Both the position numbers and the translations under genes were made by a program. A stretch of DNA of 64,000 nt from JAHEDH01 sp963753285. Its GTDB lineage: Bacteria; Actinomycetota; Acidimicrobiia; Spongiisociales; ZC4RG35. Below the pieces are notes generated by a model that ran no database searches, was not told the DNA's origin, and was given only the letters and a program-made list of their open reading frames with translations. Below are positions 28,001-35,773 of the stretch, in pieces. Within the stretch, counting starts at the first letter, position 1, and every line of letters begins with the position of its first letter. The DNA is taken from assembly GCA_963753285.1 (NCBI GenBank), contig CAVWBT010000002.1:124001-188000 (forward strand). Reading direction: 5' to 3'.

Positions 28001-28583
28001 CGGCCTCTACGTCTCGGACCATCCGCTCCTGGCGGTTGCGTCGTCGTTGAGGGCGTCCGGCGCCGTTTCGATCCCCAACCTGCTCGAGATGTCGGACGGC
28101 GCCTCGGTGACCGTCGGCGGGCTGATCACGTCGGTCACCCGCAAATACACAAAGAAGGGCGACCTCATGATGTTCTGCCAGGTCGAGGACCTGGAGGGCT
28201 CGATCGAGGCGGCATGTTTCACCCGGACGGTCGCCGAGTTCGGGCAACTCATCAACGAGGACGCCATCGTGCTGATGAAGGGGCGGCTCGACCATCGCGG
28301 GGACGACGTCAAGCTGATCGTCAAGGAGATCGTCCAGCCCAGGACGGTCGACGTGTCCACGGTCCGGTTGAAGGTGCCGGCACACCGCATGTCTGCCGAC
28401 CTCGTCGGACGCCTCAAGTCCGTGCTCGGGAACCATCCCGGCTCGGCGGCGGTGCTCCTGGAGCTCCAGAACGGCAACGGCCACAAGACGCTCAAACTGT
28501 CCGACGAATTCCGAGTCGAGCCCCGCAGCGCCCTCTACGCCGAACTCGGCGAACTCCTCGGCGCCGGCGCCGTGCAGGTCTGA
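25074..28583 (+). CDS. dnaE: DNA polymerase III alpha subunit (DnaE1-type replicase)
   Basis: 1169 residues from GTG 25074, preceded by AGGA at about 25064. The N-terminal PHP domain begins HLHVHTEFSMLDG (about 8-20). Palm catalytic aspartates lie in MPDIDMDFDERY (about 410-421). Then come fingers and tau-binding regions, and a C-terminal OB fold (VTVGGLITSVTRKYTKKGDLMMFCQVEDLEGSIEAACF). Length and motifs fit the DnaE1 replicative polymerase rather than the shorter DnaE2. A 132-base spacer separates it from the sigma gene. Confidence 0.97.
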   Translation: MSTSKSFAHLHVHTEFSMLDGAARVNQLVKAAEADGQPAVAITDHGVLYGVIDFYKAAKQTSVKPIIGVEAYIAPGSRFDRPRGRDNQRYHMTLLAENETGYRNLIKLVSHSYLDGYYYKPRMDDELLSTYSEGIIATSGCLGGEVAKLLAPEASREEGNNDQQRDFDAALKAAGRYQDIFGRDNFFIEVADHGIAAQRKILPDLAQIAKTLDAPLLAANDSHYIQAKDAAAHDILLCIQTGSTRDDANRFRFEGSGLYMKTAAEMRALFDEELLPGASDNTLWIADRANVELEFGKILLPTFPVPDGHTEESYLRELVEVGARQRYGDPVPAEARDRIEHELRIISEMGFPAYFLIVWDLIRYAHSEGIRTGPGRGSAAGSIVSYCLNITSLDPLAYGMIFERFLNPGRKEMPDIDMDFDERYRSDVIRYAAEKYGSDHVAQIVTFSTIKGKQAVRDSARVLGHPYAVGDKIAKLMPPPILGRDASLTECLQPPDPDGDETIKDFYNNASGLRQAYDEEPEVKEVVDAAIGLEGLRRQDSIHAAAVVIAPEPLTDILPIQRKGEGAEVVTQYDGHWIESLGLLKMDFLGLRNLSTIERCLELIELSHGDRIDIDNIPLDDEKTFELIRRADTVGVFQLEGNSMRSLIRALQPDTFDHIVAVNALFRPGPMGMNMHYAYADRKNGRAEVEYPHPATKPFLESTFGIITYQEQVMQLARDMAGYSMAEADNLRKAMGKKIKSVMAAEKEKFIAGCVEQGHPETLGQELWDAVEPFAGYGFNLSHSACYAYVAYQTAYLKAHYGAEYMAALLTSTKKDKDRTAIYLNECRLMGVDVLVPDINESYVDFTVADGKIRFGLSAVRNVGEAVVEKIVEARNEPFTDFIDFVERVDLDVLNRRTLESMIKAGAFDSLGLSRKGLLERFEEITEAIATRRRNEEAGQFSLFGSVEPASENGNWDIGDTEWSKEVKLGFEKEMLGLYVSDHPLLAVASSLRASGAVSIPNLLEMSDGASVTVGGLITSVTRKYTKKGDLMMFCQVEDLEGSIEAACFTRTVAEFGQLINEDAIVLMKGRLDHRGDDVKLIVKEIVQPRTVDVSTVRLKVPAHRMSADLVGRLKSVLGNHPGSAAVLLELQNGNGHKTLKLSDEFRVEPRSALYAELGELLGAGAVQV

Positions 28584-28640
28584 CCGGGCAGTTGGCCTCT
28601 TGCCTCACAGTCGGATCCACCCGCTCGGCTGACGCTCTGG

Positions 28641-30482
28641 TCACCGTACGCTTGTTGGCTTCGGATCCCAGAGAAATGCGCGTGGCCCGTAATCGGTCCA
28701 GCAATAACCAACAACTTGACCGTGCCCGTTGATGTCATTCGCCGTGCATCCCGTCGAGGTGTGGTGTTGGCCCGGGTGCGTTCCGAGATCGGTCAATGTT
28801 CCATCGTTCCATAGAACCGCATGAGACCGACCGTCGACCACGGTCGCCGAGCCGACGACGAGACCCTTGTCGTTGACGGCGAGGGCGGTTGTCGACGTGC
28901 CGCCCATTCCAGGCAGCACGACCATCTCCCCGCGCTCCCATGAGAAGGCCCTAACGCCTTCACCGGGACTCGCCGAAAGCCGGCCGACCACTCGACCGTG
29001 ATCATTGATGTCGAGCGCCTCGACCATCTCCCCGGTCGGCGAGAGGATCTCGATCGTGATCCCGTCATCCCACAGAATCGATCCGACCATGGGGCCACTG
29101 AAATCGAGGGCAATGACCTGGTCTCTGTCGTTCATCCGTTGTGGGTGCATGCTCACGCCTGGAATGTCGAGGTAATCGAAGCCTTCCTCGCTCCAGATGA
29201 AGGTTCTCAACCCGGTGTACGGGCCGAACTCCACACCCAAGACCTCGCCCCGGGAGTTGATGTCTCGGGCATCGGACCAGTACACGCCTTCTTGCTTGAT
29301 GAGCGTCCACGAGCCGGAATCGAAGATGAACGCCGTTTCGGTGATCTCGGACGTTCTGAACTCCCCGACGATCTGACCCTTGTTGTTGATCGCCCTGGGC
29401 CAGATGAAGTCCGGCTCACCCGGTCCCGGAACGCCGAGATCGACCATGTCACCATCCTCCCAGAGGAACATGTGCCAGCCGCTGTCCGACTTGGAGTAGC
29501 CCACCACCTGGCCATTGTCATTGATGCCTTGGGCGAAGCTGTAGCCGAAGGGACTCGTTCCGAGGGTGCCAAGTTCCACCATTTCATACTCGGGTTCCGG
29601 CTGGCCCTGCAACAGAATCAGGATCTCTTCGGCCGCTGCGGTCAGATTCGCTGCGTCCGCAAACGAGATCTTCTTGCCGGTCTGAGCTCCCACCTCATTG
29701 ATGAAGGCCTCCAAGCGACTCGACGCAGCTCGATCGTTGTTGGTCTGGCTGTCACTCAGAATCGCGATCGCGCCATCGAGCTTGATGGCGAGACTGGTCG
29801 CCAGACCAGTCGGGAGGCCGAGGCCCTCGACTTGTCCGGCCAGCGCGTCGATCAGAGCCATGGGGTCGATGAGCACTGAGCCTTTCACTTGGCAAATCGA
29901 ACCATCCCAAGGAGTCCAGACGGATGCAACGGAACCAGTCTCCCACCGCACGGGGTCCATCGGAATCGCGTTCCCGACTTGGATCGTCGAACCGGATGAA
30001 TCTCGAAGGATCACCGAGAAGCTTGGAGCCGACAAGGGATCGAACAGGTCCAAGGACAGCACACGGACAGACAATCGGTCCCCATAGATGGGCGATTTCA
30101 CGGCCCAGAAGTAATGGGTCACCAAGTAGGGATACCCGCTGAACCCCCCTGGGCGAGCGCCGACCGTCACGTCACCGAGCTGAACGCGGACCGGGTATGC
30201 CTCGCCGAAAGCCCACGTCTCGTCTTGGTCGACTGGCACGAGAGGTTCCGGGTAGGCAAACGTCGCCTCGTACACGTCCCCGACGTGGATCCCGATGCCA
30301 TCGAACATGCAGTCGGCGAGAACCGGCTGAGGCTCGATCGGATTCTCACGCTGCTCCACCGACTCCACCTGCCAGCGGACACGAAGCTCTCCTATGCCGG
30401 TCGGTAGCTCCTGGGAGTGCGCGGTACGTGGGACCAGCATTGCCAAGAGCGACAAGAGAACGAAGGGCACGGTCTTCTTCAT
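28641..30482 (-). CDS. Secreted HAF-repeat (beta-propeller-like) protein
   Basis: 613 residues from ATG 30482 (GGAGG upstream). A clear Sec signal peptide (MKKTVPFVLLSLLAMLVPRTAHSQ) precedes a unique N-terminal region (about 25-290). The C-terminal half has about six repeats of the 'INDNGQVVGYS....FLWEDGDMVDLG' type: INDNGQVVG, INNKGQIVG, INSRGEVLG, MNDRDQVIA, INDHGRVVG, VNDKGLVVG, INGHGQVVG. These are HAF-family extracellular repeats. Function is unknown; export is near certain. Base composition is less GC-rich than its neighbours, which hints at transfer. Confidence 0.85.
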   Translation of the reverse strand: MKKTVPFVLLSLLAMLVPRTAHSQELPTGIGELRVRWQVESVEQRENPIEPQPVLADCMFDGIGIHVGDVYEATFAYPEPLVPVDQDETWAFGEAYPVRVQLGDVTVGARPGGFSGYPYLVTHYFWAVKSPIYGDRLSVRVLSLDLFDPLSAPSFSVILRDSSGSTIQVGNAIPMDPVRWETGSVASVWTPWDGSICQVKGSVLIDPMALIDALAGQVEGLGLPTGLATSLAIKLDGAIAILSDSQTNNDRAASSRLEAFINEVGAQTGKKISFADAANLTAAAEEILILLQGQPEPEYEMVELGTLGTSPFGYSFAQGINDNGQVVGYSKSDSGWHMFLWEDGDMVDLGVPGPGEPDFIWPRAINNKGQIVGEFRTSEITETAFIFDSGSWTLIKQEGVYWSDARDINSRGEVLGVEFGPYTGLRTFIWSEEGFDYLDIPGVSMHPQRMNDRDQVIALDFSGPMVGSILWDDGITIEILSPTGEMVEALDINDHGRVVGRLSASPGEGVRAFSWERGEMVVLPGMGGTSTTALAVNDKGLVVGSATVVDGRSHAVLWNDGTLTDLGTHPGQHHTSTGCTANDINGHGQVVGYCWTDYGPRAFLWDPKPTSVR

Positions 30483-30527
30483 GACGACCTCCCTGTGAGG
30501 ACATTCCAACGCCCCACGTATCCAGTA

Positions 30528-31724
30528 TCAGAGGCTGATGGCGAGCGGGGAAGGGGCGAAAGCCTCATCGTCTGTTGGCGCCACAGAGATTCGGTCATCT
30601 GGATTCGACAACCCCGGCGGGACGGTTCCGACCCGACCCGTTACCTCAATCCGATCCGCTGCGTGCTCAGCTCCAGAGGTTTTCGAGGGAGAAGCCGCCG
30701 GTCCAGAGGTTCTCGAGGGAGTAGCCGCCGCGGTGGTGAGAAGGGCCTCGAGGGAGTCGAGGTCGGTGGGGGCGGTCGGCTGCCAGTCCATCGTCGTGAC
30801 CTCGGTGGAGTATCGCTCCGAGAACTGCTTCCGTAGTCGCTGCTGGCGGGCGGATTCGGTCGACCAACGGGCGAGATTCGCCGCCAGCTCGGGGTCCTCG
30901 CCGGGTGCGGTCGCATCGACCCACGAAACGGGCAGAGACCGGTTGAAGATGACCGACGTCGGGTGCTGGGCGTTCGCCGGCAGGTCCCGGAAGAAGCGGA
31001 TCGCCTCCCGCATCGGTGTCGGGTCCGCCGTCGTCACGACCAGTGTCTGCGCAGTCGAGAGCGTGCGATCGATCTCCGCCGACGACGCGGCGATCCCGTC
31101 GTAGGTGGTTCTGAGGTCCATGAGGAACTGCGTCACACGCTCGAAGAGCCCGGCGCCGAGCACGGCATCCGCGATTCGGATTGCCGGCCGGGCGGCCCGA
31201 TCGAAGAGGAACCTGCGCCCTGGGAGGCTTCCGCCCGTCAGCCAGCGCAACAGGCGCCCTCCGATGAGATCGGTCATGTTCGCCGGAGCGGTGAAGAACT
31301 CGATGCCCCCGGCAGAAGGTGGCGTGTCGACGACGACCAGGTCCCATGTGCCCTGCTTGACGAAGCCGGTCGCCTCCTCCGCAGCGGCATACGACTGGCT
31401 TGCCGGGAACTGGCCGGTCGCAGCTTCGAACAAGTCGTTGTTCACGAGCCGGTCGGCGACCGCCGGATCGGCATGGCGGCGGGCGATCCCCTCCCAGGAG
31501 GAAGATGCGTCCAGCATCGCCGCCCACAGCAGCGGCTCCTCTTTGACCTTCGAAGGCTCCGCACCCAGTTCATCGAGACCCAGAGCGTTGGCGAGGCGAC
31601 GGGCCGGATCGACGGTCAACACGAGTGTCTCGAGGCCACGGCGGGCGGCGGCGACTCCGATGGCGGCGGACACCGTCGTCTTCCCGACGCCACCGCCTCC
31701 GGTCACGAGGATCGCAGCCGTCAT
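30528..31724 (-). CDS. Get3/ArsA-like P-loop ATPase, second of a pair (BagB-like)
   Basis: 398 residues. The deviant Walker A GGGGVGKTT is at about residues 8-16, followed by VLTVDPARRLANALGLDELG (switch I region) and DLVVVDTPPS (about 130-139). The C-terminal 70 residues are low complexity and Pro/Ser-rich. The upstream ORF overlaps it by four bases and encodes a related ATPase. This pair resembles the mycobacterial Rv3679/Rv3680 anion-transporter-like ATPases, which form a heterodimeric Get3-like complex; that link is by analogy. Substrate unknown. Confidence 0.82.
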   Translation of the reverse strand: MTAAILVTGGGGVGKTTVSAAIGVAAARRGLETLVLTVDPARRLANALGLDELGAEPSKVKEEPLLWAAMLDASSSWEGIARRHADPAVADRLVNNDLFEAATGQFPASQSYAAAEEATGFVKQGTWDLVVVDTPPSAGGIEFFTAPANMTDLIGGRLLRWLTGGSLPGRRFLFDRAARPAIRIADAVLGAGLFERVTQFLMDLRTTYDGIAASSAEIDRTLSTAQTLVVTTADPTPMREAIRFFRDLPANAQHPTSVIFNRSLPVSWVDATAPGEDPELAANLARWSTESARQQRLRKQFSERYSTEVTTMDWQPTAPTDLDSLEALLTTAAATPSRTSGPAASPSKTSGAEHAADRIEVTGRVGTVPPGLSNPDDRISVAPTDDEAFAPSPLAISL

Positions 31725-32572
31725 GAGGTCAGCGCTCCCATCGCATCGGCCAACCGGTCGGCGACCACCGTGGCCGACTCGGCACCGAACAGGAAGGGCA
31801 GGTCGAGATGGGTCGGCAGTCGCTCGAGCCAGATCGCCTGTTCGTCGGTCAGGCTGCGATGGAGGTCGGCGGCAGCGGCAGCCAGCCCGGATCCCGTGGC
31901 GTTGGTCTCGAGCGGAGGCAGTACGCGGTTGGCGAAGATCGATCGGCTCGCCACCACCGGATGGGCGTCGAGCCACTCGAGGGCCTCGATCGTCTCGGAG
32001 GTCGGAAGCTCCTCCGGCACCGAGACGAGGACGAGTTCGGTTGCCGCCGGATCCATCTGGATCTCCCGCATCCACTTCGATTGATCGGCGACGCGCCCAC
32101 TCGAAACCAGACTGGCCATGGTGTTGGCGGCCCCGAGGAACGAGCCGATCTGCCCGGTCGGCGGGCCGTCTGCGACGACCAGGTCCCAGTGCCCGGTCTT
32201 CACCTCCCAGAGCACCTTGCCCATCGTGACGATCTCACGGATCGCGGGGGCGGTCGATGCGAGCACGTCGAATGCGCGCACCGCAGGCGTGAAGGTCGCG
32301 TAGGAGGGGAGTCCGACCTGAATCTGGATGTATTCGACGAGCGCCTTGGACCGATCGATCGAGAGAGCGTGAAGATTGGGCTCGGTCTGTTGCGGCTTGA
32401 ACTCCAGCGTCGTCATCCCGAGGTGGGCGCCGAGCCCCATGCCGTTCCCGACCATCGACAGGACGAGGGTGTTCCGACCCGAGCGAGCGGCAGATTTTGC
32501 GATGGCAGCCGCCACGGCGGACTTCCCGACGCCCCCTTTGCCGGAGACCACGATGAACCGCTTGTCCAACAT
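31721..32572 (-). CDS. Get3/ArsA-like P-loop ATPase, first of a pair (BagA-like)
   Basis: 283 residues from ATG 32572; an earlier ATG at 32623 is possible. The deviant Walker A VVSGKGGVGKSAVAAAIA is near the N-terminus, and DLVVADGPPTGQIGSF further on. It overlaps the second ATPase by four bases, so the two subunits are coupled. Start choice rests on a TAGCCT box (complement of 32580-32585) exactly seven bases before the ATG, the leaderless arrangement. It faces away from a small gene at 32677. Confidence 0.83.
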   Translation of the reverse strand: MLDKRFIVVSGKGGVGKSAVAAAIAKSAARSGRNTLVLSMVGNGMGLGAHLGMTTLEFKPQQTEPNLHALSIDRSKALVEYIQIQVGLPSYATFTPAVRAFDVLASTAPAIREIVTMGKVLWEVKTGHWDLVVADGPPTGQIGSFLGAANTMASLVSSGRVADQSKWMREIQMDPAATELVLVSVPEELPTSETIEALEWLDAHPVVASRSIFANRVLPPLETNATGSGLAAAAADLHRSLTDEQAIWLERLPTHLDLPFLFGAESATVVADRLADAMGALTS

Positions 32573-32579
32573 GAGATTG

Positions 32580-32585
32580 AGGCTA
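32580..32585 (-). promoter_or_regulatory. Leaderless -10 box for the ArsA-like pair
   Basis: TAGCCT on the reverse strand, seven bases from ATG 32572, so the transcript should begin at the start codon. Confidence 0.5.
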
Positions 32586-32676
32586 GATCGGGCCGATGGG
32601 GACACCGCATTCACTCGATCCATCAGCCATCGGTCAGCGGATAGGCTTTGGGTGACGCGACGAAACGGACGAAGCA

Positions 32677-32895
32677 ATGGCCGAACTGGATGTCGATGCG
32701 ATGATCGAGCGATTCCGCACCCGCGCGGAGGCGGTACGGGACCGCCCACTTCCCCCCGTCGCAGGATCCGAGCGGAAGAAGTTCATCGAACAGGCAGAAA
32801 CCGACTACCTGGACTTCGCGCTCGTCGGGAACGCGACCTGGGTGGCAGACGACGAGTACCTCGTCTTGCGCATCCCCCTCAACCCAGGAGACTGA
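32677..32895 (+). CDS. Conserved-looking small protein, divergent from the ArsA-like pair
   Basis: 72 residues, acidic, no membrane segment: MAELDVDAMIERFRTRAEAV at the N-terminus and DYLDFALVGNATWVADDEYLVLRIPL near the end. TAGGCT at 32642-32647 is a plausible -10. No family is recognised; position beside the ArsA-like operon suggests it may work with it. The stop lies at the edge of a hairpin repeat array. Confidence 0.65.
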   Translation: MAELDVDAMIERFRTRAEAVRDRPLPPVAGSERKKFIEQAETDYLDFALVGNATWVADDEYLVLRIPLNPGD

Positions 32896-33303
32896 AAAGG
32901 GCTCGCTTCGCGTCGCTGCGTGTCCTCCGGCCTGGCGGCTCGAGCGTGTCTTCGAGCCTGGCGGCTCGAGCGTGTCTTCGAGCCTGGCGGCTCGAGCGTG
33001 TCTTCGAGCCTGGCGGCTCGAGCGTGTCTTCGAGCCTGGCGGCTCGAGCGTGTTTCGCCTTCGGCGGGCGTGTCCGCGACCTATCGATGTGGTGTTTCAT
33101 CGGGGCGGTCTTGCCCGAGCGCGCTGCACCGTTGCGCCCCGCAGCACGATGATGCACTCACAGCGCGGACACGCTCGCGAAGCGAAGCAACGCTCTGCGG
33201 AGGCCCGCCAGGGGCGGAGCAGATGACACGCTTCGGCCCTCTGGGCCGGATGACACGCTTCGGCCCTCTGGGCCGGATGACACGCTGTGAGGGGACGAGC
33301 CGC
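32896..33303. repeat. Hairpin repeat array, cluster 1
   Basis: A 408-base gene-free stretch. The left half carries a 26-base unit starting GCGTGTC at 32918, 32944, 32970, 32996 and 33022 (the last four identical): the spacer GCGTGTCTT and a perfect hairpin CGAGCC-TGGC-GGCTCG. The right half carries a 27-base unit starting ATGACACGC at 33223, 33250 and 33277, in reverse orientation, with hairpin CGGCCC-TCT-GGGCCG. Between them (33060-33165) is a core with CGGGGCG...CGCCCCG that recurs in cluster 2. The array sits between two convergent genes. Confidence 0.85.
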
Positions 33304-34917
33304 TCAGCTCGAACGACGTGCTGCCGCCCTGCGTTCGGCTTCGAGGCGCTCGAGGTCGATGTCGGAGTAGTCGACGAAACGCATCGCCTCGGCGATGGCG
33401 GTGTGCCCGGCCTGTTCTCCGATCAGCCGGTGCATCTCGTGTGCTACCCGGCGGTAGGTCGGGTGGCCCTGCGGCTGGCTGCGGAGCTCGACGAGATGGA
33501 ACGCCTCGCGAGCGTTCATCTCCATCATGAAGCGGATGTTCGCTGCGAAGGGCACGACGTACTGGGCGACGTCGGCACCGAGCTCGTCGTAGACGCGCTC
33601 GTAGAAGTCTGCCGAAGCCTTCATCAGATCGCTCCACTCGCGCTCGAACCCTGCGTCGACGACATCGGCGGGCGTGTGGAAGCCGAGCCGTGTGGACAGG
33701 CGCTGCCACTCGAGCGTCAGCATTCGGTGACGTTGGAGGTCACGGAACGCTGCGTAGTCGCACACGATGTCGAATCGGTATTGGACCCGCTCCATGGCGC
33801 GTGACGGCTTGTGGCGTCGATTGGTTCGATCGCCGACCAGTGCAGCGATGATCTCGGCGCGCTGGGGATCGGTCATGGCTCGCACTTGGCGCTGGACCTC
33901 GGCATCGGAGATGTGGGTGGCGGCGTAGAGCGCTGCCGCAGCGAGGTCGATCTCGGCGTCGGGGTCCCAGTCGGTGAGTGTCACCGACCAATCGGTCGGT
34001 TCCGGCTCGCCCTCCAATTCGGCGGCGAGCATCTCGAGGGCATTGCGGTTGTTCTCCATGTACTCGGCGGTCACGACGCCTCGATCGGGGCGGTCGACGC
34101 GAGTCAGGAACGACGGGATGACCTTGCGGAGCTCTCCCAGCATCATGTCGCCGTACTCCCTGGCTTCGGCGAGCGGGCTGGCCATCATGCGGAGCAGTGC
34201 CATCTCGTAGGCCTGTCCCGTCGCGTAGATGCCGACGTTGGACATGGTGGAAGCGGGGAGCAGGCCGCGGGCCGCGTCGCACGCCTTGGCCCTGATGGTG
34301 GCGTTCCAGACCGATGTGGGGTCGTCGGGGTTGCGGGGGAACCGCTCCTCGTAGACCTCACGCATGCCTGCCACGACGCGGCCGTAGGTCTCGAAGAGCG
34401 TGTCCATGTGTGTGAGGTAGTCGGCGTGCAGCTCGGAGCTGGCGATCTCGGGAGGTGTCTGGTACCGGTACCGGTCTCCGAGCGGAACGTCGTAGTAGAT
34501 GTAGCGGGTCGACTGTTCGAGGTAGGCGGCGAGCCTGCCCCACTCCAGCACCTTGGTGAGGAGGTTCGAGGCCTGTTCGCAGGCCAGGTGGGTCCCTCCG
34601 AGCTGGGCGACGGAGTCGTCGCCGTATTCGAAGAACACCCGCTGGTAGAGCTGCTCGGCCTTGCGCATGTTGACGAGCGGGTCCTCGTCGCCGAGTGCCC
34701 GGGCGATCCCGGCGATCCCCGTGTCTGCGTCGTCGATGAACTCGTCGAGGAACAGGCGGCGGATCGACTTCGAGGTGCGGCTGTACCGGGCGAACAGGGC
34801 GCCCTTCACGACCTCGGGAAGGTTGATGAGGGCGAACACCGGGAGATCGGTGTTGGTGAAGAACCGATCGAGGATCTGGGTCTCCTCGGGGGTGAACGGC
34901 TCCTTGAAGTAATGCAC
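33304..34917 (-). CDS. Double-domain ThyX-like (flavin-dependent thymidylate synthase family) protein
   Basis: 537 residues from GTG 34917. Canonical ThyX is about 220-250 residues; here two ThyX-like modules are in tandem. The first has WGRLAAYLEQSTRYIYYD, keeping the R-x7-S part of the ThyX motif but not the leading RH. The second has QRHRMLTLEWQRLSTR, keeping RHR but with the serine two residues late. Arginine/FAD-binding surroundings (EFID..., NREAFH-like NAREAFHLVELRSQPQGHPTYR) are in the second. Whether it makes dTMP is uncertain. The start is set by TAGAAT exactly seven bases upstream of the GTG. Confidence 0.8.
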   Translation of the reverse strand: MHYFKEPFTPEETQILDRFFTNTDLPVFALINLPEVVKGALFARYSRTSKSIRRLFLDEFIDDADTGIAGIARALGDEDPLVNMRKAEQLYQRVFFEYGDDSVAQLGGTHLACEQASNLLTKVLEWGRLAAYLEQSTRYIYYDVPLGDRYRYQTPPEIASSELHADYLTHMDTLFETYGRVVAGMREVYEERFPRNPDDPTSVWNATIRAKACDAARGLLPASTMSNVGIYATGQAYEMALLRMMASPLAEAREYGDMMLGELRKVIPSFLTRVDRPDRGVVTAEYMENNRNALEMLAAELEGEPEPTDWSVTLTDWDPDAEIDLAAAALYAATHISDAEVQRQVRAMTDPQRAEIIAALVGDRTNRRHKPSRAMERVQYRFDIVCDYAAFRDLQRHRMLTLEWQRLSTRLGFHTPADVVDAGFEREWSDLMKASADFYERVYDELGADVAQYVVPFAANIRFMMEMNAREAFHLVELRSQPQGHPTYRRVAHEMHRLIGEQAGHTAIAEAMRFVDYSDIDLERLEAERRAAARRSS

Positions 34918-34924
34918 CGCGGCG

Positions 34925-34930
34925 ATTCTA
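34925..34930 (-). promoter_or_regulatory. Leaderless -10 box for the ThyX-like gene
   Basis: TAGAAT on the reverse strand, seven bases before GTG 34917. It makes the longer GTG start at 34965 impossible on this transcript. Confidence 0.55.
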
Positions 34931-34994
34931 GGGTCGGCTGCCGGGAGGCCGGTTTGCCGGAACACCTCCAGATGACCGATACGATGAAGCCGTC

Positions 34995-35270
34995 ATGGAT
35001 CCCAAGACGTTCATTCGGCTCGCCAGGATCCTGCTGTACGGAACGGCGGTCCTTCTGGCGATGGTACCCCTCCTCGTCCTGCTCGACCTGGCGGGTGGAG
35101 GCTCGGGCTTCGGGTTGTGCCCGACCGGTGTCGACTCGTGTCGGAACCCCTACACCGCCGCCCCCGAGCTCTCTGTGATCCTCACCGTTGCGCTGGTCGT
35201 CGTCCTGGCAGGCGTCAGGGTGACGACCCGGGCGGAGCAGCGTCTCGATCGAAGGAACCGGAAGCGCTGA
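34995..35270 (+). CDS. Small membrane protein, unknown function
   Basis: 91 residues with two hydrophobic segments (ILLYGTAVLLAMVPLLVLLDLAG, about 11-33, and LSVILTVALVVVLAGV, about 59-74) and a positively charged tail. Two cysteines (CPTGVDSC) lie in the loop between them. No family recognised. TACGAT ends nine bases before the ATG. The 3' end overlaps the convergent thioesterase gene by 56 bases. Confidence 0.6.
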   Translation: MDPKTFIRLARILLYGTAVLLAMVPLLVLLDLAGGGSGFGLCPTGVDSCRNPYTAAPELSVILTVALVVVLAGVRVTTRAEQRLDRRNRKR

Positions 35271-35709
35271 TTCCGCCGACGGTCGATGACACGATGTAGA
35301 GACCGCTGGCCTCTGCGGCAACACCTTCGCCGGTTTCCAGCCTGCCAGACAGCTTGAGTCGACGGCCGCTGCGTTCCTCGACCCACCCGACCGCGGTGAT
35401 CGTGTCGGTGACGTACAGCGGCCGCCGGAATCGGAGGTTCAGGGTGGCTGTGACCGAGAGCACCCGTTCTTGGAGGATGCCTGCCCACACCATCGCCTCG
35501 TCGAGCACGGTGGTGGCCAGGCCACCGTGGAGCGTGTCGCCGGCTCCGACGTGCTCGGGGCGAGGGCGGAACACCGCTGTGGCCCGGCGGTCTTCCCAGT
35601 TCCAATCGCCCAGGTGGAGTCCCTGGTCGTTCTTCCGCCCACATGCGAAGCACCGGTCGCCGAACGACTCGCGGACGTGTTCTATCCAGCTGCGCAGTTC
35701 CGGGGTCAT
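35215..35709 (-). CDS. PaaI-like hotdog-fold thioesterase
   Basis: 164 residues. The hotdog core has HGGLATTVLDEAMVWAG (about 60-76), the acyl-CoA thioesterase signature with the catalytic HGG..D/E arrangement, then TATLNLRFRRPLYVTDTI. An N-terminal CFACG...GLHLG segment is typical of the subgroup with a Cys-rich start. Substrate unknown. The start is supported by TACTCT six bases upstream. It shares its 3' end with the small membrane protein gene. Confidence 0.85.
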   Translation of the reverse strand: MTPELRSWIEHVRESFGDRCFACGRKNDQGLHLGDWNWEDRRATAVFRPRPEHVGAGDTLHGGLATTVLDEAMVWAGILQERVLSVTATLNLRFRRPLYVTDTITAVGWVEERSGRRLKLSGRLETGEGVAAEASGLYIVSSTVGGISASGSFDRDAAPPGSSP

Positions 35710-35715
35710 GGCGCG

Positions 35716-35721
35716 AGAGTA
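35716..35721 (-). promoter_or_regulatory. Leaderless -10 box for the thioesterase gene
   Basis: TACTCT on the reverse strand, six bases before ATG 35709. Confidence 0.5.
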
Positions 35722-35773
35722 GGGCGGTCGGGTCCCGGTCCTCCCGGCGAGCGCTCACTACCGTGCCGGAGCC

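Noticed and set aside
26532..28484. 650-residue ORF antisense to dnaE, and a similar one antisense to ftsI (1002-2954)
   Set aside because: They exactly mirror high-GC coding sequence of certain genes, with no recognisable domain or RBS; they are shadow frames.
32896..33303. CRISPR array
   Set aside because: The constant part is only about 10 bases and the intervening segments are themselves hairpins repeated identically. Real CRISPR spacers are unique and unstructured; no cas genes adjoin.
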